A stretch of DNA of 64,000 nucleotides, taken from contig JALGQZ010000004.1 in assembly GCA_023105745.1 (NCBI GenBank), positions 42,273,937-42,337,936 on the forward strand, written 5' to 3'. Under the pieces are notes generated by a model. It worked only from the letters and a program-made list of their open reading frames with translations, did no database searches and had not been told where the DNA came from. Shown piece after piece: positions 37,015-48,568 of this stretch. This stretch comes from Austropuccinia psidii (lineage: Eukaryota > Basidiomycota > Pucciniomycetes > Pucciniales > Sphaerophragmiaceae). Position numbers and translations under genes: made by a program. Position 1 is the stretch's first letter, and every line of letters starts with the position of its first letter.

Positions 37015-37803
37015 TCACATCATATCATGCCCTCTGATTTTGACTAATGGCGCTTCACCAATGGAAAATTCTGGTCTATTTTTCCTCAGCATCTTCAGTA
37101 AACTAAGTATCTCTTTACTGGTGAGGGTAGTGCTAAATTGGCCCTCCATGAATTCATTCAGTAATCCTTCTAGAGGGTAATGAGTAGATACTTGGTATAT
37201 GTCAAGTGAAAATTTTTTCTCCTTGTTTGTACCAATGGTAATGTGCCTATTTTTACTATTGTAAATGTCAATGCCATACATCCTCTGGTAATTGGTTCCC
37301 AGTGAAAACCCTTGTATTTGAGCATCTTTGAGCACAACAAACTCTGGGTTGAGTCTGATATTACCTTTCCTATGAGGTATAATTATCTCTTTGATAATTG
37401 TCCCAATGGAAGTAATCTTCCCTGATGCACTTCTGAAGTTCTTTGCCTTGGTTGGCAAGAGTTGATTTTCCCAATTTGGAAAGTGGTGATCCAGATAATT
37501 TCTGGCCACTATTGAGCAATGTGCTCCACTTTCAATTATAGATGGGTGTTGAGCATTGTCTATAAAAAAAGTCATCTTTGTGGCTGTCCCATGTATGTAT
37601 TCCATTCCTTTAGTTGGTGTAACTAGGAATGTTTGTGCATCTTGTGTGTATTTGCACAAGTTTTTGTTTGCAGTGTCCTGTGGCATTCCTGATTCTAACT
37701 GTATGTCCTGAATTTCTAGTGGTGTTTCCTCTTGGTACTCCACTAGAAATTCCTCTCTTGGGTCTTGTTCTTCATCAGATTGTTCTCTGATGGCATCATT
37801 CAT
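37015..37803 (-). pseudogene. Gypsy protease region
   Basis: 262 codons containing the retropepsin-like fold of this family: IIESGAHCSIVARNYLDHHF, SIGTIIKEIIIPHRKG, FSLGTNYQRMYGIDIYNSKN. The active-site motif, normally D-S/T-G-A, reads ESGA (Glu codon 37531-37533), so the catalytic Asp appears replaced by Glu. The end runs directly into reverse transcriptase with a few bases of frame overlap. Confidence 0.82.
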
Positions 37804-38870
37804 AGAGTCTTATTCAGAATCCTCTATGGGAGATTCCTCCTCTGGGACTTTCTCATTGGCATAGACTTTCTTCTTTGCCTTTGGACAGTTATTGGCATAA
37901 TGATCTGTTGAACCACAATTGTGACAAGAATTCTTCTTCTTAGTCACTACTTTAACTCTTTCTCTGGGTTTGTCTTTAAACTCCTCCCTGAAAGGTCATT
38001 TCTATTTGACACCACTGCTTTTATATGGGGAATATTTCCTTATTTCTTGTAAGGTATTTGCAATTCCATCTAGGGTGCAATTATGGTTTCATATGCATTT
38101 CACTGCATGCTCTAGTTCTCCTGGCATTTGTTTCAGGAGTTTGTGATTCCTCATCTGAATATTCATTTGAGGATCAATGGCTTTAAGTCTTTTAGACTAT
38201 CTGAGGCATCACTCATATGGGTCTTTGTCCGCAGAGTAATTCTCATTTTTAAATGACATGGTATTCTGCCATATCTAAGTACCATTGCTGCACTTTTGGA
38301 TTATTTGACTCTTCCACCATGGATTTCTTTCATTTCTGTGTACCAAATACTAGCATGTCCTTTGAATTATATATTAAGTCTAGAAGTAATCCAGTAGTCC
38401 GGTATGCTTCATAAATCACTGAATAGTCAATCAATATAATCAATGAGCTCCATATGATCATATTCTCCTGTTCCAGAGAATTTGGGCCAGCTTGAGGCCT
38501 CTGGAAGCTGTTCTAAGGCTTCCTTCTCAGAATAGGACATATTGTCTCCATCCTGGTATTGAGATGGAAATCTTTCCTTATTCTCCAAAAGGGTATCTGT
38601 TTTGATGTCTTCTTGGTGATATGGATTATTCATAACATGGACTTTTGGTTGGGGAATCATGTTATGGTAGACATTAAACAGTCTGTTTATGTCTTGAGCC
38701 AGACAATCCCTGTACATTTTGCTGTGGTGTTGTTCTTCAAAGGCTTGATTTAGTCTTTTGTTGGTCTCTTCAGAGGCTTTTCTCAATTGAGCATGTCCTT
38801 CTTGAAAAGTTTTGACAATTTTGTCCATGGAGGCTGTTAATGTTTTCATTCTCTAATGGCTTTCTTGGAT
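37804..38870 (-). pseudogene. Gypsy Gag: capsid-like part and zinc knuckle
   Basis: 38849-38427 is open and gives a helical capsid-like stretch ending EASSWPKFSGTGEYDHMELI, equivalent to LEEWPTFSGEGEYNDIEFI in the second gypsy element. Downstream the frames are broken. A complete CCHC zinc knuckle (C-x2-C-x4-H-x4-C, CHNCGSTDHYANNC) is readable at 37885-37926, followed by a Lys-rich tail. This is the nucleic-acid-binding end of Gag. Confidence 0.8.
37885..37926 (-). other. CCHC zinc knuckle of gypsy Gag
   Basis: 14 codons reading CHNCGSTDHYANNC on the minus strand, with spacing exactly C-x2-C-x4-H-x4-C. All four metal ligands are present, unlike the equivalent motif in the second gypsy element. 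Confidence 0.85.
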
Positions 38871-39028
38871 ATTTGCAAACTGTTTTTGAGTTTTCTCAGA
38901 AAATTGGGACATTTGTAACAACAGTGAATCACTGTTTAAGTTACTCTCAGGTGTATCAAAATTATGTTAAATCTGACTGGGGATAATATTTCTATTAATG
39001 GGACTACTGATTATAAAAGTATGTACAG

Positions 39029-40080
39029 CTATTTCTGGCTCTTATGTACTTCTTTCACCAAGTCCAACAGCTTCTGGATAATTGGGTCTGACTCTCTCTT
39101 CCTTTGGTTGAAGGTGGTCTTGTTTTTGCCCTTGTATCCTTGTCTTTTCCTGGAAACTTCCAGGGATTGTGAAGAATGGTGACTCTTGGCCACTGATCTG
39201 TTGGTTCCTGAATGGGGTGAAGCCACTGGAGAGCTGCTTTGGTCTACTCCTTGTGAGCCTGAAGGAATATGAGTATGCCCTGTCTGGGTCAGTTATTCTT
39301 CTATAGCTTGGTTAGTGGCTTGATTCTCCCTTATCCTGTTTACCCTCACCTCCAGGAGTCTGAACTTCCTGGTGGGATTCCAACCTTTGGTGATTACCAT
39401 AAGCTCTCTGAAGTCTATCTCTTTCAGACAGATCTTCTGGAAACTTGCTCTGAGTTCTGCCCAGTGGGATGCCAGGTTGAACCTCTTGTTGTCCATGATC
39501 CATTGAAAAAGGTCTTTGAGGAGTTGTTGGAGCTCAAGAACTTGTTCCATATCCTTCCAGTCCTCTGGGTTGAGGTTTCTGTTTAATTGGAATGTGAATT
39601 TCAGAGTGGGTATGATTTCCCTCAATGTCTTGCCATCCACCACTGTGTCCAAGGTGTCCTCTTCCAGGTCTCCTGGTTCTGGACAAGCCTTTTCTGTCCT
39701 CTTGCTGGTGCATTTGGAAACCAAGGTCTCTGAGGTGTACAGGTGACATATCAGTTTTTGCAAGGAGTCAAAACATTTACATTCTCAGGGTAACTACCTT
39801 TGACTGTGCCTTTTACAAATTTGTTGTTTTCTTATTTTAACAATTTACCTTTAGAGGTTACAATTGGGTTAATGACTGTAATCTTCCCTGTACAAGTTGT
39901 TAAGGTTGGTTTACCTTGTATTGATGCAGAGTTTTGTGGTTTTCTGTTCCTCTTAGTGGCAATGGGTTTCCACTTTTTAGCTGTTATAAGGCCTTCACTG
40001 TGCCTCTTTCTTTTGCACTTTCTTCCCTCTGGTTCTGAGGGTGTCACTGGTATGTTGGCCTGTGGCTGGGTCTCTAGTGG
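39029..40080 (-). pseudogene. Gypsy Gag N-terminal region
   Basis: Minus-strand reading begins near 40047 (TPSEPEGRKCKRKRHSEGLI, TTCTGKITVINPIVTSKGK) and changes frame before 39763. It continues in one frame to 39029 (LREIIPTLKFTFQLNRNLNP, LFQWIMDNKRFNLASHWAEL, GWNPTRKFRLLEVRVNRIRE, then SGTNRSVAKSHHSSQS and QKLLDLVKEVHKSQK). That frame is interrupted only by TAA at 39293-39295, between IEE and LTQTGHTHIPSGSQG. The stop probably replaced a Gln codon (CAA to TAA). The sequence matches a Gag family I remember from Austropuccinia psidii; this is unverified. Confidence 0.8.
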
Positions 40081-40714
40081 GATTTAGTTTCCTTCCACTT
40101 AATAAGACAGGAAAAGAGGTCTTGTTGTCAGTTAAGACTTCTTGAAATGCTGTTTGCACATCTAAGAATGGCCTCTGGGCAATATATTTCTATATTATGC
40201 CCCTGTATTATGACAGTGTAGTTGAAATAACAATTCCATGTCAGAAATACAACTTACAGATATCTGGAACACTTTTTGTATACCAGTATCTCACAGATTA
40301 GCTTGTAATTAGCAATTATAATCTGAAAAAAGTCGTTATGTAAGAGGGTCATTGAAATTAACAATGTACCCAACCACGCCTCAACTGTTGGCTTTACAGT
40401 GAGAGGTTTCCTTATTCAATTGAAAAAGGACTATATTAATGGCTTAAAGTGCTTAAATATGTAAAAAATGCCAAAACTAAGGGCTTTGTGGTGATTAAAT
40501 TATAATCAGCCATGCAACAAGGCAATAAGAATAGGGAAGCTTAGTGGTATATAGTCATATGCCACTTTTAAAATAAATATAAGATATATATTATTTTTGG
40601 TTTTAAACAAATTTAACGCCTAAAAAAAGAAAAAATATCAGAATTGAGAAAGTAAGACAGAAAACTCACTAATGAGGTCCAAAAAGGTTAAAAAATATGG
40701 CCAGGCACTCAAAA

Positions 40715-42118
40715 TGTCAGGCTGAGTCTATGAAGAGTATTTAAAACCTAAAATATGACTTTGATATGGATAATAATGTTAAAAACAGGTTTTAATAAAA
40801 ATAAAAGGGCTTTACTAATGATTATTAGTGGTGGTGAGCGCTGTTGAAAGCCCTGGGTCCAGATTTACCTGTTGGGTTAAAATAATAAAGTCTGAAATAC
40901 TAAATTTTATAGTATAACCTGGTTATTTTCAAGAATCATAGCTGTTTTTGACAGTTGTACTACGTAGTAATTCAATATCAGGATGCGGAAACCTTTTCTG
41001 GTGGAGAAAAGGCCTCCTTTTATCCTAAAATGGGGTGGAATGGCCCTCTAGACCATCCAGGTAGAGGAAATGAAGAGTTTTTCACTTCAGATTACTGACT
41101 TGTGGTTTTAATAGCGCCTGTATACTCTGTATTGGGCTCAGATGTGGTTTTGAAACCACATCTGGGCAGTTTTCACCAATACAGGCTGAAAATTTTCATC
41201 TGGGGACCACATAGCTCTCTTCTGACGTGTATGACACATATAATGCTGTACAGAACCTGTATGGGACCCCAGTATTGAATGGATTATGAGGTATTGAAGT
41301 ATAAACATGCTTCTTTGTCCATTTGACACCTCATAATCATACTTATGGGAGAATATCCCACAGTAAGGCTGTATTGGTCTAACTGCGAGATTTTGAGCTT
41401 TAACTGCCATAAATTTGTCAGTTTTTGAGGTATCAAACTCAAAGCTGGTTCATTGTGTATCCCTGGATGTGTTCCACACAATGGTACCTCATTTGATATG
41501 GCTATCATTAACTATGGCAAAGTTATTCCATGTAAAGGTTTTTTTTGTACATATGTATTATTTGCTTAAAAACCTGTATGAAGCTTGTTTGCCCCCTAAC
41601 TTTTGTTCTAGATGATATATGGGAAAATGGATGGAGCCATCAGATAGCTTTGATTGTTCTCTTGTCAAAAAGACCCACTTTAGGTATCTCACACTAAAAC
41701 TGTAGAGGTTAGATGAGAGGTGAATATTTTAATCACCCTTATTTGACCTTATTTTGGTCATAACTTCTGTAATTCTGGTGCTAGCTCAGTTTGGCTAGGA
41801 CCATTGGATAGCCCTGACTTCAAGCTCCCTTCTGAATACCCATTGGATGGGGTTAGGCCTCTTCCTCTGGATTTCAGATGAGAGGTGAAAAATAAGTTTT
41901 ATGCTCAGCAGCAACTTTGAGCAGGAATAACTTTGTTATTCTTTGTCCTATGATGATTGGACTTTTATATTGGGAAAGGGGTGAGTTTCCTCTTTCTTTT
42001 CATACCTTTTGAACTGATTTGGCTCAGCTTCATGTTTTTGGTGGTATCTTGGCTATACCATTGATTTATGGTATTTGGCTGTCATGCTTGTGCTCTGGTT
42101 TTGAGTCACAGGCTGACA
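40715..42118 (-). repeat. Gypsy LTR, right copy (5' LTR of the minus-strand element)
   Basis: 1404 bp with the same ends as the left copy (TGTCAG...CTGACA). It contains the palindrome AGATGTGGTTT / AAACCACATCT near 41139-41162 and keeps the block deleted from the left LTR. Confidence 0.9.
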
Positions 42119-43052
42119 TCTGATCACTTTCTCCCAATACAGGGTGAAAATTTTCATTTGGGGTCCTCACAGATGTGCTCCAACAGGTCAGATTCTTGGA
42201 ATGATGTAAAGCATGCAGAGGTGGACCCTATATTGATCCTACTATGAGGTATTGAAGTATGAACCCACCTCTTTGTGGTGTTTACACCTCATATATAGAA
42301 TTGTGGGATATTATGCCACAGTATTGTATTTTATCCAATATTGTGGTATTTTTACCTTAAAACTGCTATAAATTTTCCAATTTCAAATACAGAGGTCTCA
42401 AAAGTTCCTCATTCTGTATGCATTGTTGAGCTCTACACAATGGTTATTATTTTGCTATGGCAAAGCTGTACCAATTAGAAATTCCATTTCTTACTTGTTT
42501 ATAAATTATGAATACTGTATTGAATTTTTTTTCCCAACAAATTTTGTTCTATATTAGATATGTGGAAATAAAGGGAACAATAAAAGCTCTCTGATTTTTC
42601 TCTTTCCAAAAAAGACCCCACTTTTGTTATCTCACACTAAAACTGTAGAGTTTAGATGAGAGGTGAATACCTTATTCACCCTTATTTTGTCTTTATTTGG
42701 GCATAACTTATATATATGCTAGCCCAGCTTGGGTAGTACCATTGGATAGCTCTTACTGAGAGCTTAACTTCAAACACCAATTTGATGTTTTTATGCCTCT
42801 TCATCTTTATTTTGAATTAGAGGTTAAAGCTAAGCTTTATTCCCAGCTCTTGTTTTGAGCTGGAATAACTTTTTCATTTTTTTTCATGATTATGGTAGTT
42901 ATTTCTTTGGAATGAGGTAAAATTCCTTCTCCTTTTAACATCATTTATGAGCTACTTTGGCTCAGATTACTTTTTGGTGGTATGTTTTCTATAATTTGTT
43001 TATGGTATTCTTCTGTTATGCCTGTTCTCTGGTTTTTAGTCACAGGCTGACA
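42119..43052. repeat. Older solo LTR, right part
   Basis: Begins TCTGATCACTTTCTCCCAAT, which corresponds to position ACATCTGGGCAGTTTTCACC of the intact LTR, precisely where the left part at 32619 stops. It then follows the LTR order (AGGGTGAAAATTTTCATTTG, GAGGTATTGAAGTATGAACC) to the same terminal CAGGCTGACA. It is more diverged than the two LTRs of the inserted element, in line with greater age. Confidence 0.82.
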
Positions 43053-46000
43053 CTGATTTAAAAAAATAATTCATAGTTTATTCAAGAAGGAGTGAATTAA
43101 ATATAAACTATATTGATTAGAATAATAAAAAATGGAATCAATTAAATAAATATTATCCTTTTATTTTTTTAAAGGATGAAATACTCGCATAGCCAAGGAG
43201 AAATTCACTATCAAAAAACCATGAATGAAGCCAGTTTAACAACTTTTGATCAAATTGGATTATTGAAAAATCAATCAACTTATTTCAAACATTTTCAAAA
43301 TTTAATCATAAAAATGTATATATTTGATAATAGAAAACATAAAGATGAAAATTATTTCAATTAATGGAATTGTTCAGTTTTCTCATTTATTTAATTAGAT
43401 TCATTAATTTCAATTATAGCTCCATTCAAGTGATAAATACATGGGTCACATTTTCCTGAACTAAATTTCAAATTTTAATTTTTAGAACAGCCTGGTATAG
43501 TTCAAGGCCTGTGGAATGAATCTAAAATACTTCATCAAAGCTTCAAAATCATCACCTGAATGAAATAAAGATCAAAATTAAACCCATTTTTAACATTCTT
43601 TCCAAATGAATAATAAATTATTCAAAGTGGGTAAGTAATTTATGGCAGTTATGATAAAATACTTAATAATGAGAAAAAATGTAACTAGTTTTTTTTGGCA
43701 TATCCTGAACAGTTTTTTATTCCAACACAGACTTGAAAAATATACAAATATATTATACTGCTCTCATTGAAAAAAAGTTATGAATTTAAAAATTAATTAA
43801 CCCAGAGAACCATCTTTATTTTCCATTCTAAAAATATTCATTTTTGAATATTTCTCAAACCTGCTTACATAAACATGAAATTGCCTAAAAAATATTGAAA
43901 TATTCACTATTATTTCTTGAAAAGACTCATTTACACATTAAGCACATTTTTCTATTTTGGAATGTGTTTCAAAAGGGATTATTTAATTTTTCTAAATCCA
44001 TTATTCCTGTGAATGATTTTATTTTAATATTTAAGATTTTTGCTTTTCCACATGAATGTACAAAATAAATATTTTTTTTTCTTAATGTTGTGCTTAAACT
44101 TCCTTTCTATGAAAGTTTATATATCTTTCATTTATACAGGAAATTAATTTCTTTTTTCAAAATTTGTCTTAAATTTCCATTAATTTACTGTCCATTATAA
44201 AATTCCCAGGTAATAGGTTTTATTAATTCCTTAATATTTTTATTTACATTAATACCAGTTATTTCTTGGAGATCCTGGAGTTCTGGGGGGTCTTCTTCCC
44301 TGAAACAGTCAATTCACTGATCTCCTAGATGAGAACATAAATTATGTAAAACTAAAGAGCCTACAATCCATTAAAGAAATGCCTGTACCTCTTTTTTTGT
44401 TGAAAATATAATTTCTCATTTCTCTTGGTAAATACAACACCCACTTAAAGACACAAATTTAATTCTCTATACATAATTGTTATCTTGAAAGATAGAGGTT
44501 AAATTAAGTGTTATCTTAATTTTTAGCTTCAATACCTTTATCAATACCTTTATATGCTGGTATTATACACTGTGAGCTTGAATAAGCTGAATCAGGAAGA
44601 ATATATTTATAATCGTATCGGTAATAACCATTATATTTTTCAGTTTTACTATTATTATAAGCATTGGAGTCATGTAATTAACCAGTTCATTCCAAAATCA
44701 ATTGAATCAACTCCTTGTTTAAATCAAAAGCCAGCTGTATTGACATCAAAGATATTTATACCACAAATTGAGAGCTGGATATATATAAAGTATTTATGAC
44801 AAAAATTTACATACCTTTTTCATTTAAAGATAAGCCTTACCATCTTTACATTTTATTTGTGGTAAGTATGTCAAGCTACCATCTATTAATCCAATATGTC
44901 CAGGAAATAACTTCTCTTTCATGAGCTCAGAGCTTTCGGTCCTCCTTTATAAAGCTTACCATGAGATTATTTCCCTTTTAATATTTAGTAAGAATGAAAT
45001 TCTTCAGTTTCTATAGGGCCCAATGGAGCATTGGCTAACTCTAAAAAGCATCCAAATTTCTCCTAATGATGCACCATTTCCATTTGATCCTAGTCTTGAT
45101 GAGGTCACAGCTAATTTAATTTATGGGTACTTTTGCTTGAGGATTGAGTTATTATGTAAAATAGGATCATCTTGAATCATTTGAGATGATCAATCAAATA
45201 ATATATAAGTGATTTGACAGGATTTCCTTAATTTTTCAGGTGATGAGTTTGTTGCATGATTAGCTGTGAATATTTCAATATATAAAGTGAATTTTTGCAG
45301 CTATTTGCCCTCAGATAAGGGATTTTGTAAAGTGGTTATAATAAGTTCATCCTAATTTTCCAAATAAAAATCCATATCCAAAGCTTATATGTAATTTAAT
45401 GACTCTAAGTCCTGGAGTAAAGAATGTTGGAGTGATTTTTTTGAAATTACTAATATTGGATGAAGTTTAATATCTAATTTTTGAGGAGTTTTATGATAAG
45501 AATTTTTTATTAGCTTATCTATTAGAATTTCTCAAGAGATTCCTTCTAAAATTTGGTATTTGAGCAGAAACAATGTATTAGTTACTAAAGACCATGGGCT
45601 TTTGGACATAAAATTACATGGATAGTTAGGTATGGGATTTTGAAAATCCCAATAATTGAATGCAGGCTTTGGGAAAAAATGTGGATTTGAAACATGGGAT
45701 CTGGCAGGTTTGAGATTTCCTAATAATAATAATTTATATTTAAAAAGATTTTAATAAATATCAAAATTTTCAATAAATGGAAATTTTAAATTCATACTTT
45801 TTATTTCATTTTTCATTTCAATAAAGTCCAACTAAGAAGTTTTTTTCCAATTTTTGAAGAAATAAAATCTAAATTGTTCTTTTTCTATTGTAATTTAGTT
45901 TGACAAAAGCAAAAATTGATCAATAGATTGTAATTTTAATAATAAATTGAAGAAAATGAAAAAAAATTGAATAACTAAATATAATTCAATATATAAATAT

Positions 46001-46213
46001 ATATGATAGATCGAGTTTTTTTGAAGCTTTGAAAAAAAACTTCAAAAATATTAGTAAATTAAGGTAGAAACTTTTGAAACTCATAAACTCTCTGAATACT
46101 AGCAACAAGGTGTCAATAATTTTGGTGTGTGAAAAAAATGGTCCCTTATTCCACAAACCTTTGAAATTCTCTAAACCATGGCTTTTTACTAAAATTCTAC
46201 ATCTTGTAAGCAA
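43053..46213. other. AT-rich spacer
   Basis: No gene, LTR or terminal-repeat element recognised. Short open frames are present but lack any protein signature. Confidence 0.6.
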
Positions 46214-46221
46214 TATATTAT
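46214..46221. repeat. 8-bp target-site duplication of TIR element, left copy
   Basis: TATATTAT, repeated exactly at 51131-51138 directly outside the right TIR. Confidence 0.8.
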
Positions 46222-46361
46222 GGGTAGTGATATTTCCATGCCTTAACCTAAAATTTACGCCTACGCCTACGCATAAAATTGTGGATTCAGATACGCCTTC
46301 ACGCCTTTCATGGATGTAGTTTGCTAAATCCACGCATCCAAGTGATTAATAAATCCACGCC
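46222..46361 (+). repeat. Left terminal inverted repeat (140 bp)
   Basis: Contains several copies of a GGCGT/ACGCC motif (ATGCC, ACGCCTACGCCTACGC, ACGCCTTCACGCC, CCACGCATCC, CCACGCC). These are conspicuous in AT-rich DNA and are candidate transposase-binding subrepeats. It ends inward at AAATCCACGCC. Confidence 0.9.
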
Positions 46362-46646
46362 AAATAAGATGTTGATAAGATTTTTATCTCAGAAATTTGA
46401 CAAAAAACTCCAAAATGAAAAAATGCTATGTACAAGTGATCTGTCTACATTTGCGGAATAATTTTATTGATGAGGAATATACTCTACTCCAATTTGAAGC
46501 TGATTGATGTGAATGTGCCCCGGGCCACTGCAGTGGCAGTTTGGCAAGAGGTAATTTGCCTATCTCATGTTCATTGAAAATGATGAGTATCAAATGATTA
46601 CCATTTATGTGACCTAGGGAGATTGGATGCATAATTGAAACTCCAC

Positions 46647-47716
46647 ATGGACTGCATAGGGCTGGAAGGAATGTCTGTGGTGGGAAGTTCTGCCAATCTG
46701 GATGGAAAAATAATGAAAGAGTGGCTTGAAGAGCTCCATGCAATTGGTAAACAGGCTTTCAGAAATATCTATATTGGCTATTTCACTAATCTCATCTTTT
46801 TGACATAGGCTTGGATCTGTTTTCACCAATATCTGAGGAGCCGTTAATCTATGAGACAATTTGGAATATGTCATTATTTCAAAGTGACATGTCCATACTG
46901 GCGGGTTTACCCAAGAGGCTCCATGCACTCTATCTATTGGTGCAAAATCTTGTTCAACCAAGTCAACATCAAAAGCAGAGAGTTGCCAACATTTTATTTG
47001 AAGCCATTGCAATTTATATGAATGATCAGAACCCTCTGGGTAAATTCAATATTTCTGATTCAGCTTCCAGTGATTCTTTGTCTGTGGAAATTAGTGTTAT
47101 GCAATATTTGGGCTCATGTTTGAGTGTCAACAAGGTTCAACTTGTTCCACAAAGCAATGAAAGTCAAGAAGGTACTAGTATCACATCAAAGGGAATTTTA
47201 ACACCAACTTTGACTGGCTTGGTCAATAATATCCTCCAGCTAATGATTGCATTTAATTGGGTATGGGCGCATTCTAAGGTTGATTCCAAAACTACTCAGA
47301 AAATTGGAAAGCAATTGGTCAAGAGAGGAGTGGATCCTTTGCAAGCGTTGGTGACCATTCAAGATCAGATTAAGGCTGGAAGGCCATTCTAAAATATGTT
47401 TGCAGAATTCCTTACAGGGGGTGTACGTGGACTTCTGGTGTGCTCAGCTGATTACCGCATTAGTTCAGTGAAAGGGACCCTTCAGCTTCTGGAAATTACA
47501 TCAATTCTCAAGAGAAAAGAATCCTTGCCAGATGAAGATATTTGGAAGCGCACAAACAAGTATATATGTGAAATCCTTCATGAAAGCTTTTTCTCAAATC
47601 CTTCATCTTCACCAATTTGCCCAAGCAAATACCGCCTTGCAGAATATTTAGCATTGGATTTTAGTGAGGAATGTCAAAAAAAACACCCTTTGGAGTCTAA
47701 TTTAATCATGAACTGA
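46647..47716 (+). CDS. Spliced gene-like region of unknown function, internal stop
   Basis: Function not recognised. A first exon at 46647-46746 (alternative ATG at 46671) joins across a 62-bp GT...AG intron (46747-46808) to 46809-47392. The phases fit and give 227 residues (GSSANLDGKIMKEWLEELHA, LAGLPKRLHALYLLVQNLVQ, LTGLVNNILQLMIAFNWVWA, KRGVDPLQALVTIQDQIKAG). TAA at 47390-47392 ends it, but the same frame stays open after the stop for about 107 codons to 47716 (MFAEFLTGGVRGLLVCSADY, LQLLEITSILKRKESLPDED). The protein looks largely alpha-helical with no signal peptide or known catalytic motif that I can name. Further 5' exons are possible (LIDVNVPRATAVAVWQE near 46500, followed by a GTAATT donor). 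It lies wholly inside the TIR element, so it may be a captured host gene, now possibly a pseudogene. Confidence 0.55.
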
Positions 47717-47959
47717 CCTAAAGAGGTTGGTATTGACAAAGAAACTCAAAAGGTGTAGTAGAGTGTGCATGTGTCATATTACTTATTATTACCTGTGACC
47801 GGAAATTCATCACTATTGAGTGCAGAATACGCTTACTGTGCGGAGTCATGACTTTGAACAGCTTTGTGCCAAGCGGCTTATAAGATTATCCAGTGTGCTT
47901 TTTTCAACTGAGTGCAAAAAAAGTCATGGGTAACAAGTTGATGCCACAATTATCACAAT

Positions 47960-48240
47960 AGAGAATAATTGTGCTTATGGGAATTTAGCGTAAAAATAGA
48001 AAGATATGAGAGAAGTGAGGCCAGGGACCTTCTGAGGGGATTGAACCCACAGTGCCTTCCTGTTCCACCAAGGAAGAATGAGTTGGATTTGGTTTGCCAA
48101 AGCTATTGTCACCAACCACCCAGATTCACAACCCAGGTGCCCCCGGGTGAGTCTGGCCAGTGCCCAGGATTGAACATGCTACCTCTCAACCAGTTTGAGA
48201 GGCAGATGCTCTAACCATTAGGTCATTCACATCACATTGA
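47960..48240 (-). repeat. tRNA-derived SINE-like unit
   Basis: On the minus strand, ACCTAATGGTTAGAGCATC (48205-48224) matches a tRNA A box/D arm. An anticodon-arm-like hairpin CTCTCAA-ACTGG-TTGAGAG follows (48183-48201), and GTTCAATCCT (48166-48175) gives a B box about 45 bp from the A box. A second, better B-box match (GGGTTCAATCCCC) lies at 48036-48048. The acceptor stem does not pair, so this is not a functional tRNA. It resembles the head of a Pol III-transcribed SINE. No second copy was found in the window. Confidence 0.5.
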
Positions 48241-48568
48241 CTTTCCCCTACACTTTGGGAGCAAAATGCCCAATCCACCTGCATTCTTTTCACTTTGGAT
48301 ATAATCACTGAAACCTATTTTTTTTAATTCAAAATATTATTTTCTTTGATACAAAATAATACTCATAATCAAAAACTTGTAATTGAAAGATACCCAAGTG
48401 AGTTTCTTTTTTAATTTTCAAATTAACAATATGATCACAAATTTTTGAAAAAAAAACATTTTTTTTTTTGAAAAAAATTTTAATTTTTAATTATTTCTAT
48501 TTTTATTTTATAAAAAATTAATTTTTAATTATTTTTATTTTTATTTTCTTTTTTTATTTAAATTGATT

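Larger units (their letters stand above)
32620..42118 (-). mobile_element. Ty3/gypsy chromovirus, degenerate, inserted in an older LTR
   Basis: A 9.5-kb minus-strand element with direct repeats at 32620-33986 and 40715-42118 (ends TGTCAG...CTGACA). Between them lie gag, a CCHC zinc knuckle, protease, reverse transcriptase, RNase H, integrase and a C-terminal chromodomain, in the Ty3/gypsy order. Flanking bases TCTGG and TCTGA could be a 5-bp duplication with one change. The coding parts sit in several frames and carry stops, and the LTRs are roughly 88-90% identical by eye, so it is an old inactive copy. Its gag and pol match families I recall as abundant in Austropuccinia psidii. Confidence 0.92.

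Noticed and set aside
42119..43052. Tandem third LTR of the gypsy element
   Set aside because: It starts in the middle of the LTR sequence, and the missing left portion lies at 32155-32619, so a split older LTR explains it better.
48183..48240. Functional tRNA gene
   Set aside because: A and B boxes and an anticodon-like hairpin are present, but the ends do not form an acceptor stem and a second B box lies downstream, so a SINE-like unit fits better.
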